DNA of 64,000 nucleotides. Origin: Frankia sp. QA3. Its GTDB lineage: Bacteria > Actinomycetota > Actinomycetes > Frankiales > Frankiaceae. Positions 45,292 to 53,817 of the stretch are shown here, one piece after another. The stretch is taken from assembly GCF_000262465.1 (NCBI RefSeq), contig NZ_CM001489.1:514133-578132 (forward strand), in the 5' to 3' direction. The translations under genes were made by a program, and so were the position numbers. Numbering within the stretch: position 1 is the first letter of the stretch; each line of letters opens with the position of its first letter. A model generated the notes under the pieces. It was not told where the DNA came from. It ran no database searches and worked only from the letters and a program-made list of their open reading frames with translations.

Positions 45292-46376
45292 CGGTCGCCC
45301 TTCTGGTCAGCCCCGGTCGCGGAGACGGACGGGCTCGTTGTCGAGGTGATGCTGGCGGCGGCCGCGTTCGCCGGCCCGGAGGTGGTCGGGGCGGCGGGAC
45401 GCAGCCGGGGGTCCAGCAGCGGGTAGACGGCGTCGATGATCAGGTTGATGACGACGTAGAACGCCGCCGCGATGAGCGCGACCCCGGAGACGAGCGGAAA
45501 GTCCCGGCGGCCGAGTCCGCCGACCGTCAGCGTCCCGAGCCCCTGCCGGGAGAACACGTTCTCGATCACGATCGCGCCGCCCAGGAACGCGCCCGCGAGC
45601 CACCCGGCGATGGTGATGGCCGGCATCAGGGCGTGTCGCAGGGCGTGGCGGACCAGCACGGCTGTCTCCCGGATGCCGCGGCTGCGGGCGGTCGTCACGA
45701 ACGGCTCGTCGAGCGCGCGCTCCAGACCGTCTCGCAGCACCTGAGCGAGGGTCCCGCCCGGGGCCACGGCCAGGGCGATCGCCGGTAGCACCAGTCCCCG
45801 CAAGCTGTTCGAGCCGATGGCCGGGAACCAGTGGAGCTGGAAGGAGAAGACGGTGAGCAGCAGGATGGCGAACCAGAACGCCGGCACGGAGACGCCGACG
45901 ATCTCCAGGAAGGCGAACGGGCCGCGGATCCAGCGGGGCCGGTTGGCGGTCAGCAGCGCCACCACGATCGCCCCGACCAGCGCGAGCACGACGCCGGCGG
46001 CCATCAGCTCGAACGACGGCGCAAGCTGGTCGCCGATGGCGGTCGTGACGTCCATCCCCTGGTTGTAGGAATGGCCGAGATCGCCGCGCAGCAGGTGCCC
46101 GAGGTAGTCGAAGTACTGGACCAGCCAGGGCTTGTCCAGGGCGTAGTCGGAGATGATCTGCGCCCTGATCTCGGGGGAGACGGCCGCCTGCCCGATGATC
46201 GCGTCGATGATGCCGCCGGACTTCAGGTGCAGGGCCGCGAAGGTGACGGTGACCGCACCCCAGAGCACACCCACCGCGTACCCGACCCGCCGCAGGACGG
46301 CGAGCCCGATCGAGCGGGCGGAGGAGGCCGCACGGCCCCCTCCGCGCCGCTCGTCCGCCGCGAGGGCGATGGTCAC
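45288..46376 (-). CDS. ABC importer permease (DppB-like)
   Basis: A 362-residue permease. RRVGYAVGVLWGAVTVTF is the first membrane segment, LDKPWLVQYFDYLGHLLRGD and LGHSY follow, and the EAA loop is FVTTARSRGIRETAVLVRHA. The last ~30 residues are a disordered Ser/Thr/Ala tail. ATG 46376 overlaps the binding-protein stop. Confidence 0.9.
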   Translation of the reverse strand: MTIALAADERRGGGRAASSARSIGLAVLRRVGYAVGVLWGAVTVTFAALHLKSGGIIDAIIGQAAVSPEIRAQIISDYALDKPWLVQYFDYLGHLLRGDLGHSYNQGMDVTTAIGDQLAPSFELMAAGVVLALVGAIVVALLTANRPRWIRGPFAFLEIVGVSVPAFWFAILLLTVFSFQLHWFPAIGSNSLRGLVLPAIALAVAPGGTLAQVLRDGLERALDEPFVTTARSRGIRETAVLVRHALRHALMPAITIAGWLAGAFLGGAIVIENVFSRQGLGTLTVGGLGRRDFPLVSGVALIAAAFYVVINLIIDAVYPLLDPRLRPAAPTTSGPANAAAASITSTTSPSVSATGADQKGDR

Positions 46377-48037
46377 TTGCTCGTCCAGGCGTCGTAGAAC
46401 AGCGGGAACGCCTGCGGCTCGAACCGCAGCCCCTGCACCTTCGTGCTCGACCCGAGGACGTAGTTGAACACGTAGATCGGGAACACCGCGGCGGCCGAGG
46501 TGATCCGCTGCTGTGCGTCGCCGTAGAGCGCGGCCTGCTTCGTCAGGTCGGTGGTGCCCAGCGCGTCGGTGAAGTCCTTGTCGAGAGCCGGGTCGGACAG
46601 CCGCGAGCCGTTGGTGCCGAAGCCGTCCTTCGGGATGTTCGCGCTGCCGAACAGGGTGCGCAGCGCGTCGGGCGAGGCACGCTGCCAGCTGAAGTCGATG
46701 AGGTCGTAGTTACCGGCCGCGACGTCCTTGATGTACGAGGTGTACTCGGGGTTCGTGGTCTTGACCTCGATGCCGATCTGCTTCGCCGCGGCCTGGACCT
46801 GGTCGGCGACGACGTCGCGCTGTTCCCGGGCGAACTGCTTGAGGAAGGGATGGACGACGGTGAGCCGCTTGCCGTCCTTGGTGCGGTAGCCCTGCGCGTC
46901 CCGACCCGTCCAGCCGGCCTGGTCGAGCAGCTGGTTCGCCTTGGCGGCGTCGTAGCGGTAGGCGGATTCGATCGACGTGTCGTAGCCGACCGTCGCCGGG
47001 GACAGCGGGCCCTTGCCGGGCGGGAAGACGCCGAAGTACAGCTTGTCGACGATCGTCGCCCAGTCGATGCCCGCCCGGAACGCCTCCCGGACCTTGACGT
47101 CCGCGAAGGGCCCCTTGGCGGTGTTCGGGTAGTAGTTGTAGTTGCCGCCCGGCGCGGCCGCGGTCTGGATCCGGAATCCCGGCGTCGACTTGAGCTGCGC
47201 CACGTTCACCGGCGGGACGCTCGCGATCGCGTCGATCTGCCCGCTGGTCAGCGCGCCGTACCGGGAGGAGTCCTCGGGGAGGCTGCGGATCGACAACGTG
47301 TCGAGGTAGGCCGGGCCGGTGTGCTTGGCGTTCTTCGGCGCCCAGTTGTACTTCGCGTTCCGGACGTAGTCGATGCCCTTGCCCTTGACGTAGCCGCCCG
47401 AGCTGATGAAGGGACCGCTGCCGACGATCTTGGAGCAGAGTTCGGACGGCGGCTTGGTCAACGTGCTCGGCGCCTCGATGCCCAGGTACGCCGTGGCCAG
47501 CGAGGGCAGGAACGCCGAGTTCGGCGCGCTGAAGTGAACCTCGACGTGGGTCGGGTCCTTCACCGTGGTGCCGGTGTAGGTCGCGATGGTGCCGGCCGCC
47601 AGCTGCGACTTGGTCGCCGGGGCGACGATGTGGTCGAGGTTGGCCTTGACGGCCGCGCCGTCGAACTTCTCGCCGTTGCTGAAGGTGACGTCGTCGCGCA
47701 GGACGAACGAGTACGTCTTCTGGTCCGGCGAGACGGTCCAGCTCGTGGCGAGCCAGGGGGAGATCGTGCCGTCGTCGCTCAGGGCCACGAGCGAGTCGAC
47801 GATCGACCGGGCGAAGAACCCGTCGACGTCGGCCGGGCTCTGGTGCGGGTCGAGGCAGGTGCCGTCGGAGTTGATCGCGAACGTCAACGTCCCGCCACGA
47901 ACCGGGGTGCCGGCCGCGCCGGCAGAGCTGCCCGTGGAGCCGCCACTGGAGCCGCAGGCCGCGAGCGCGAGCGCTGCGGACGCGGCGGCGAGCGTCAGCG
48001 AGACTCGCTTGCTGACGCCGAAGACGTTGCTGGACAT
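46373..48037 (-). CDS. ABC importer solute-binding lipoprotein (SBP family 5)
   Basis: A 554-residue lipoprotein. The signal peptide ends in the lipobox LALAAC (about residues 22-27), followed by a Gly/Ser linker. The family-5 body has PVRGGTLTFAINSDGTCLDP, LRDDVTFSNGEKFDG and VREAFRAGIDW. Family members bind peptides, nickel-chelator complexes, opines or sugars, so the ligand is open. It is the first gene of the operon, with AGGAGA just before the ATG and a 19-bp tandem repeat upstream. Confidence 0.9.
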   Translation of the reverse strand: MSSNVFGVSKRVSLTLAAASAALALAACGSSGGSTGSSAGAAGTPVRGGTLTFAINSDGTCLDPHQSPADVDGFFARSIVDSLVALSDDGTISPWLATSWTVSPDQKTYSFVLRDDVTFSNGEKFDGAAVKANLDHIVAPATKSQLAAGTIATYTGTTVKDPTHVEVHFSAPNSAFLPSLATAYLGIEAPSTLTKPPSELCSKIVGSGPFISSGGYVKGKGIDYVRNAKYNWAPKNAKHTGPAYLDTLSIRSLPEDSSRYGALTSGQIDAIASVPPVNVAQLKSTPGFRIQTAAAPGGNYNYYPNTAKGPFADVKVREAFRAGIDWATIVDKLYFGVFPPGKGPLSPATVGYDTSIESAYRYDAAKANQLLDQAGWTGRDAQGYRTKDGKRLTVVHPFLKQFAREQRDVVADQVQAAAKQIGIEVKTTNPEYTSYIKDVAAGNYDLIDFSWQRASPDALRTLFGSANIPKDGFGTNGSRLSDPALDKDFTDALGTTDLTKQAALYGDAQQRITSAAAVFPIYVFNYVLGSSTKVQGLRFEPQAFPLFYDAWTSK

Positions 48038-48101
48038 CGGGTTTCCGTTCTCCTGATCGAGTGGTCGACGGGGTTGGGGTTGGTCGTGGCGGCGCGTCGC
48101 A

Positions 48102-48212
48102 GGACGGAGCCGCGTTGGGTGGACGCAGCCGCGTGAGGTGGACGGAGCCGCGTTGGGTGGACGGAGCCGCGTTGGGTGGACGGAGCCGCGTTGGGGGGAC
48201 GGAGCCGCGTGG
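48102..48212 (-). repeat. 19-bp direct repeats upstream of the importer operon
   Basis: Six tandem units of GGACGGAGCCGCGTTGGGT, four nearly perfect, beginning 65 bases upstream of the binding-protein start. The layout is like an array of regulator binding sites or iterons, but it may be a simple slippage repeat. Confidence 0.8.
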
Positions 48213-48302
48213 TCGACGCGATCGGAACCGGCCCGACGGCCCGACGGCGCTTTGCTGCCGCGATCGGAATCGGGATTGCGGCCGGCCCGCCGGATGAGCC
48301 AA

Positions 48303-48338
48303 CCGGCCGCGTGCGGCGGACCCGCCGCACGCGGCCGG
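48303..48338. terminator. 36-bp perfect palindrome (17-bp arms)
   Basis: CCGGCCGCGTGCGGCGG at 48303-48319 and its exact complement at 48322-48338 flank the two bases AC. It would form a very stable hairpin or cruciform. No T-run follows and no gene ends here, so a terminator role is uncertain; it may insulate the operon promoter region. Confidence 0.5.
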
Positions 48339-48933
48339 AGCGGCCGGTCCGGGCAGGACCTGAGCGAAGCCGCCGCACGCCCGAACCCGGGCAGCCTCGT
48401 CCGGGCACTCAGCCGACGGACGGCGACAGTCGGGTCAACTCGGGTGGGTGGGGCAGCGCGACCGCCGGGGGTCGACCGGCAGTGGTGTCAGGCCGGCGAA
48501 CAGAGACAGCTGGATGAACGACGCAGGTCGATCGACAGGCGGCGGGTAAGCCGTACCTGTGGTGACCGGTGGGCCGGCGGCGCGGGCACGGTGGTCGTGC
48601 CCGGGCCAGGACCCGCGGTCGCGGAGCGGCCACCTGCGTGGCGAGTCGCTCCCAGCATGTCGTTGCTCCCTCGGCCGAGGCCCAGGAGTCCGGGCCCGCG
48701 CGTTGCCGCATCCGCTGGATGCGGCCGTGTCCTCACCCGGGGCACCCCTTCGCGGTGGAGGGTTGCCGGCCAACAAGCCGGGGCTGGACGTTGGCACTCG
48801 TGACAGTTGTGATCTTCGGTCAGCCGGCTGACCTGGACGAACGTAGCCCGTCATGTCGACTTTGTCTAGACGAAAAGTTGGGAATTCGGTGGTGGCGGCG
48901 GTCCGTCAGAGCCTGGTCGCCGCCGAGGGGTCG
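48339..48933. other. Gene-free region
   Basis: About 600 bases with no frame I can support. The last ~90 bases are less G+C-rich and lead into the -10 element of the flavodoxin-like gene. Confidence 0.35.
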
Positions 48934-48946
48934 TAGCATGGCCGCG

Positions 48947-49402
48947 ATGCCGACCCTCTTGATCGTCCACCACACGCCCTCGCCTTCCCTGCAAGCGATG
49001 CTGGAGTCAGTGCTGGCCGGCGCCAGGGACGAGATGATCGAGGGAGTGGATGTTCGGGTGCGGCCGGCGCTGGCCGCAACGCCGGTCGATGTACTCGCCG
49101 CCGACGGCTACCTGCTGGGGACGCCCGCCAACATCGGCTACATGTCAGGGGCTTTGAAACACTTCTTCGACCAGATCTACTATCCCGTGCTTGAGGCGAC
49201 CGTCGGCCGGCCGTATGCGCTGTACGTCCATGGCAACAGCGACACGACCGGCGCGATCCGCGGCGTCGAGACCATCGCCACCGGGCTGAAGTGGAAGCGC
49301 CTGCGCGACCCGCTGTCGATCGTCGGCGAGGTGGACGTTGCTGCGCGCGAGGCCTGCTGGGAGCTCGGGGCAGCGGTCGCGGCCAGCCTGATGCCCGCGT
49401 GA
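48947..49402 (+). CDS. Flavodoxin-fold NAD(P)H-dependent oxidoreductase-like protein (intact copy 2)
   Basis: A 151-residue protein, close relative of the copy at 8996: LLIVHHTPSPSLQ, GTPANIGYMSGALKHFFDQ, YALYVHGNSDTTGAIRGVE and CWELGAAVAASLMPA. TAGCAT at 48934-48939 lies seven bases before ATG 48947, as in copy 1, so I use this ATG instead of 48938. Its last base is one base from an IS701-type element, which left the gene whole. Several 3' fragments of the same gene follow at 55-57 kb. Confidence 0.82.
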   Translation: MPTLLIVHHTPSPSLQAMLESVLAGARDEMIEGVDVRVRPALAATPVDVLAADGYLLGTPANIGYMSGALKHFFDQIYYPVLEATVGRPYALYVHGNSDTTGAIRGVETIATGLKWKRLRDPLSIVGEVDVAAREACWELGAAVAASLMPA

Positions 49403-49492
49403 TCTAGTACTACAGCCCCAGTGATCGCCGTGTGGTCTCTTATCCCGGATGCGGCGTGGTGTGAGGTGTGGGGCGGCCACCGTGGGTTTCTA

Positions 49493-49552
49493 CGTAGTTT
49501 GTGAGAAAAGACGAAGATGCCGCGTAGTTTGTGAGAACAGACGAAGATGCCG
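49493..49552 (+). repeat. 30-bp tandem duplication at the transposase 5' end
   Basis: Two adjacent copies of a 30-base unit beginning CGTAGTTTGTGAGAA, differing at one base (A/C). The duplication keeps frame but brings a TAG into the transposase frame at 49525-49527, so translation must begin in the second unit (GTG 49531) or later. Confidence 0.85.
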
Positions 49553-50976
49553 CGGTGGCCGCGGCTCGCAGCATATCCGGGGTGGACGTGTCGGTGTGGG
49601 AGGCGGGTTTGGAGGAGCTGTTCGGCCGGGTGGCGGGCTGTTTCCGGTCTGAGCAGCCGCGGGCGCAGGTGCGGGCCTAGGTGGCCGGGTTGTTGTCTCG
49701 GACGGAACGGAAGAACGGGTGGACACTGGCGGAGTTCACCCGCGAGTCCGGGCCGCAGAAGATGCAGCGTTTGTTGAACGAGTACGCCTGGAACGCCGAC
49801 GCGGTGCGTGACGTCGTTGCCCGGTAGGTGGTGGAGAACCTGGCCGAGGCGGACGGGGTCCTCGTGGTGGACGCGACCGGCTTCGTCAAGAAGGGAACCT
49901 CGTCGGCCGGGGTGCAGCGGCAGTACAGCGGCACCGCGGGCCGTGTCGAGAACCGTCAGCTCGGAGTGTTCGCCGCCTACGTCTCCGGGAAAGGACGGGC
50001 GTTCGTCGACCGGGAACTGTATCTTCCCGCGAGCTGGACCGAGGACCGGGCGCGGTGCGCGGCAGCGGGCGTGCCGGCCAGGGTCGGGTTCGCGACCAAG
50101 CCGCTGCTGGCCCTGGACATGATCCGCCGGTTCTGGGTGACGCACCGGGAGCTCGGCCGGGTCGCCGGCGACGAGGCGTAAGGCGTGGACCCCGAGCTCC
50201 GTGACTGGCTGGAAGAACACCGGATCGGCTATGTTCTGGCCGTCAAGAAGGACACCCCTGTGTCCACGGCCGTCGGCCGTTGCAGCGTCGACGTCCTCGC
50301 CGCGAAGGTTCCCGCCCGGGCCTGGGAGACATATTCCTGCGCCGATGGTTCGAAAGGACCACGGCTGTATGACTGGGCGCTGGTGGACACGATCGACCTC
50401 GCCGGGCCGGACAACCGTCCCCAGCAGGTCCTGATCCGGCGCGCACACAGCGGTAAAAGAGAACTCGCGTTCTTCATCACCCATAGCCCGCGGCCGGTCC
50501 CGCTCGTCACTCTCGTCACCGTCGCAGGACGCCGCTGGGGAATCGAGGCATGTTTCCAGGCAGGGAAGAACGAGGTCGGCCTCGACCACTATCAGGTTCG
50601 GCTCTACCACGCCTGGTACCGGCATATCACGTTGGCGATGCTCGCCCACGCCTGGCTGGCCGTCACTGCGCGGAGAAACCGCGAGGAAAACCCGCCTGCC
50701 GTCCCACCGACGATGACCGCGGTGGGATACCAGCGCTTTCCTGGCGGCCTCCCGATCGCCGAGCAGGCCGAAATGGGCAGAACCATGATGGCCCCGCTCA
50801 CCCTCAACGAGATCTGTCACGTCATTACCCTGTTCGGGCAGGTCGCCGTCCCGCCGGCCGTGATCACCTGGTGGTCGGACTGGCGTCGCGGCCACCAGGC
50901 ACGCGCCCGCTTCTACCACTTCCAGACCCGGATCCGGGCCGCTCAGTGGACCGCAAGGCCGGCAGCGGCCGCATAA
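49531..50976 (+). pseudogene. IS701-family transposase with three in-frame stops
   Basis: One uninterrupted frame, broken only by TAG 49678, TAG 49825 and TAA 50179, encodes a full IS701-type transposase. Blocks include RTERKNGWTLAEFTRESGP, VLVVDATGFVKKG (first Asp), GVQRQYSGTAGRVENRQLG, a GDEA segment (second Asp), and GIEACFQAGKNEVGLDHY (Glu). In relatives all three stop positions are Tyr (ARAYVRGLL, RAYVVEHL, DEVYG), so each stop differs from TAC/TAT only at its third base. No frameshift is present. Confidence 0.85.
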
Positions 50977-51023
50977 AGATCACTGTGACTGTAGTACTAG
51001 GCGGCATCTGTGAGCGCCACTGA

Positions 51024-52850
51024 CTATTTGGGCGTCTCTGCTTCGAATTTCAGTGCTCGTTCTGCAGCGTCCAGGAGATCCAAATAGGTGACGACCTGGA
51101 TTCGACTGAGGTGCGAGTTATATGTTCGAAGAGTCTGGTCAACCTTCTCCTTCTTTGCAATTTCACTGGCGAGCCGTGGATGCCCGATGACGACAGTAGC
51201 CCGTACGCGTCTGAGATCATAGTCGAGCTCTTTCTCGTCGCGGTAGTGTGTTCTCAGTGAAGTCGCCCATTCGTCCAGGGACCGCAGATAGTTTTCACAC
51301 TGGCTGACCGCCTCGTGTACTTCGCTAGTGGCGATATAGTGATTGCGATACTTTTTAATGATTTTCGCGCTAGGTTGTTTAAGTTCGACTATGTGAAGAC
51401 TGCCGTCCGCGCAGATAAGTGGAATGTCGTACTGATCGAGAGGTACCATACTGCGTAGCTCGGCAATACCAATGTACTGACCTCCGAAAAGCCAGTGGTG
51501 ACGCCCAATCTCTCTCTGCAGGGCCGACTCGGTGGTTTTATAACTCATGACCATTGTGTGTAATCTGGCAACAATTTCGCGCCGCCTCTGGATGACGGCC
51601 GCTTCAACCGCAGACAAGCCTGCCGGGGTCGAAGATATTCCGGACATTACCGCGCTAAAGTCGTCTCGCCCGGCCAGTTTCTGGCCAAGCTCGGTCGCGC
51701 TCAGCGACTCCACGGGGTCTTTAGCTGCCGAGCGGCGAACCCGTTGAATAAACTTCTTCCGCAGCGCTTTGTCTGTCGCCTCGTTCCATTCCTCGGTTGG
51801 TTCGTCTTCGGGGATGGAGTCGTAATCAATAGTATACTCGCGAAAAAGCAACCAACATCCGTAGATACCGGAGATGAGGTCTTCGAGAAGGTCGAGGGCC
51901 GGACGCTTTGGATCGAGCGGGGTCAAGTATCGAGTGACAGGTCCATGGTCCTCATTCGAACCGTTCTCAGTGGGTTCAAAACCGTAGAGACGGGCGAAAT
52001 CATTGGCATGGTCCTGAGCTGCGTTCGCAATCGTCGTCGGGTCCGGAACGATGCCGCTGGCAAGCTCGAGAGCGCCGGCGATCAAGTCGAGGACAACTTC
52101 CTCTGGTTTCTCTCCGTGTGCAATCCTCCTCAGGACGAGCGTTGGCGTCACGTCGGCGATAGCCTCAATGTTGTCGGCCTCCATGACGACCAGGTAGGGT
52201 TCGCCACCCCAGACCTTGGCAGTGACGGTGGCTGCTGCGTGGAGCCACCGCGCCGCGGCCACGGCAGCGGCAGTAGGATCTACCTCAGTGAACAGTCTGT
52301 CGTCGCCGTATGGATTATCGCGAAGTATTGCCTCGGCCGCCGCAATCTGCTCTGGCGACGCATGTGATCTGGTCAGAGCGACAGCCTGCTTTGCTCGTCC
52401 GCTGAGGTCACCGTGCTCTGCCTGGGTAATTGATTCGAACTCTGCACGTACATCCGCGACAATGTACTGCGTGAACTTCGCACTCCCTATCTTGTACAAA
52501 GCTCTTCCTACTCGATGCGCTGCCTCCTCGAGGAAAACGTAGGATTGAACAATCATGCCACCGGATGGAAGATTAGGTCTCTCCATCGCTCCCAGGACGA
52601 TTGTGGCTGTCTCGTCTTCGTCGCGCCGGCCTTCAGCGCCGGAGCGAGAGTCCACATCTTCTTCTGTGGGCTGTGTGTATCTTCGCCAGAGTGTCGCGGA
52701 GAGGAAAGTCAAGGTCTCCGCGAGGTGAAGAAGGTCTCGTCCCTGAGCGCCGCCTGGCGCAGAGGCAATGGTTCTTGTCGTTTCACCGAAACCGGTCGGC
52801 CATGAGATAAGCAAGGTGCCCTTTTTAAGATCCACAGAATACCGGCTCAC
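51024..52850 (-). CDS. Shedu-type (SduA/DUF4263) anti-phage nuclease with long N-terminal region
   Basis: A 608-residue protein. The C-terminal ~170 residues fit the Shedu PD-(D/E)XK nuclease: ALQREIGRHHWLFGGQYIG, D475 in QYDIPLICADG, ELK at 489-491 (IVELKQP) and Q517 in EAVSQCENYL. The N-terminal ~390 residues match nothing I recognise. The GTG start follows GGAGG. G+C is clearly lower than in the neighbours, pointing to horizontal transfer. It is a stand-alone defence gene, as Shedu usually is, lying between an IS701 and an IS3 element. Confidence 0.75.
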   Translation of the reverse strand: MSRYSVDLKKGTLLISWPTGFGETTRTIASAPGGAQGRDLLHLAETLTFLSATLWRRYTQPTEEDVDSRSGAEGRRDEDETATIVLGAMERPNLPSGGMIVQSYVFLEEAAHRVGRALYKIGSAKFTQYIVADVRAEFESITQAEHGDLSGRAKQAVALTRSHASPEQIAAAEAILRDNPYGDDRLFTEVDPTAAAVAAARWLHAAATVTAKVWGGEPYLVVMEADNIEAIADVTPTLVLRRIAHGEKPEEVVLDLIAGALELASGIVPDPTTIANAAQDHANDFARLYGFEPTENGSNEDHGPVTRYLTPLDPKRPALDLLEDLISGIYGCWLLFREYTIDYDSIPEDEPTEEWNEATDKALRKKFIQRVRRSAAKDPVESLSATELGQKLAGRDDFSAVMSGISSTPAGLSAVEAAVIQRRREIVARLHTMVMSYKTTESALQREIGRHHWLFGGQYIGIAELRSMVPLDQYDIPLICADGSLHIVELKQPSAKIIKKYRNHYIATSEVHEAVSQCENYLRSLDEWATSLRTHYRDEKELDYDLRRVRATVVIGHPRLASEIAKKEKVDQTLRTYNSHLSRIQVVTYLDLLDAAERALKFEAETPK

Positions 52851-53030
52851 GATAGCCTCCGTTCCACGGAGGGGAGCTTAGCAAGAGTGCATGGCGAGGC
52901 TGGGCTCGATACGCTCTCGTCTGTCTTTGGTCCCCCAGTTGGTGGACGCGTTCCGTGATCAGTGTGACCCTTGCGCCTCGAGTCTCCGCTGATGGCTGTC
53001 TGAACCGGCGGGCCCGGCCGCCCTATCTGT

Positions 53031-53153
53031 CGGCACGACCAGACCATCCGTTTTGCCTACAGCGAGATCATCCAGCGCAACCCGGACGGCATCCCGTACC
53101 TGGCGCCCGAACTGGTCCTGCTGTTCAAGGCCAAGCACGCCTGCCCCAACCCT
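53031..53153 (+). pseudogene. Nucleotidyltransferase-type gene remnant cut by IS3
   Basis: A frame with no start reads IRFAYSEIIQRNPDGIPYLA, then PELVLLFKAKHACPN, a block typical of small nucleotidyltransferase-like proteins in actinomycetes (GIPYLAPEVVLLFKAKH). It is cut exactly where the IS3 inverted repeat begins. No downstream half is found beyond the IS. The 180 bases before it, back to the Shedu gene start, hold nothing recognisable. Confidence 0.55.
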
Positions 53154-53224
53154 ATCCGTCAAGATGAGATGAGTCAGGTGATGCCTATCATCTTGCTACC
53201 AGGGCGGGTGGGGAGAGGAAGATC

Positions 53225-53695
53225 GTGACGATGGCGGTGACGGCTGGGCGGGGCCTGGTCGATGATGTCCGGGTGGACGGGCGTGAGGGTGGTGGCCGGC
53301 GGCCGGATCCGGAGGTCGAGCCGAAGGCCCGGCGGCGGTCGTTCTCCGCGGCGTACAAGTTGCGGATCCTGACCGAGTACGAGGCGGCCCCGGACGGGCA
53401 GAAGGGTGCGATCCTGCGCCGGGAGAGTCTGTATTCGGCGCATATCGTGGAGTGGCGTAAGGCCCGTGAGGCGGGGGCGTTGGCGGGCCTGTCGAAACCG
53501 AAGGGCCGCCCGCCGGTCGATGACCGGGACAAGGAGTTGGAGAAGCTCCGTGCGGAAAAGGCGAAACTGGAGAAGGAACTGGCGAAGGCCCAGTTCGTGA
53601 TCGATGTGCAGGGAAAACTTGCCGCGCTCTTGGAGAAGCTCTCCGAGGGCGCTCCCGACGAGAAACCGCCGTCGCCGAACGCGCCGAACAGCTGA
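53225..53695 (+). CDS. IS3 transposase orfA
   Basis: A 156-residue DNA-binding subunit. The helix-turn-helix lies at RRRSFSAAYKLRILTEYE and LYSAHIVEWRKAREAG, and a coiled coil (DKELEKLRAEKAKLEKELAK) follows for multimerisation. The orfB frame is open across its end at -1, as expected if a programmed frameshift makes the fused OrfAB transposase. Confidence 0.85.
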   Translation: MTMAVTAGRGLVDDVRVDGREGGGRRPDPEVEPKARRRSFSAAYKLRILTEYEAAPDGQKGAILRRESLYSAHIVEWRKAREAGALAGLSKPKGRPPVDDRDKELEKLRAEKAKLEKELAKAQFVIDVQGKLAALLEKLSEGAPDEKPPSPNAPNS

Positions 53696-53817
53696 CCGAG
53701 GAAGCACTCGAACAGCTGATACCTGAGGTCGGGGCCGTCGCGGCGTGCCGGGCGGTAGGCCGGGCGCGGGCGACGCATTACCGGCGGCACCGGAAAAGCC
53801 CGGCGCCGTCCAGACCG

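Larger units (their letters stand above)
49404..51000 (+). mobile_element. IS701-family insertion sequence
   Basis: Both ends are present: TACTACAGCCCCAGTGATC on the left (from 49408) and its near-perfect inverse ending at 50996. They are flanked by CTAG on both sides (49404-49407, 50997-51000), matching the 4-bp YTAR target duplication of IS701-type elements. It contains one transposase gene interrupted by three stops. It inserted directly after the flavodoxin-like gene's stop codon. Confidence 0.85.

Noticed and set aside
49493..49552. CRISPR-like pair of 30-base repeats
   Set aside because: The two units are directly adjacent with no spacer and lie inside an IS element; it is a simple tandem duplication.
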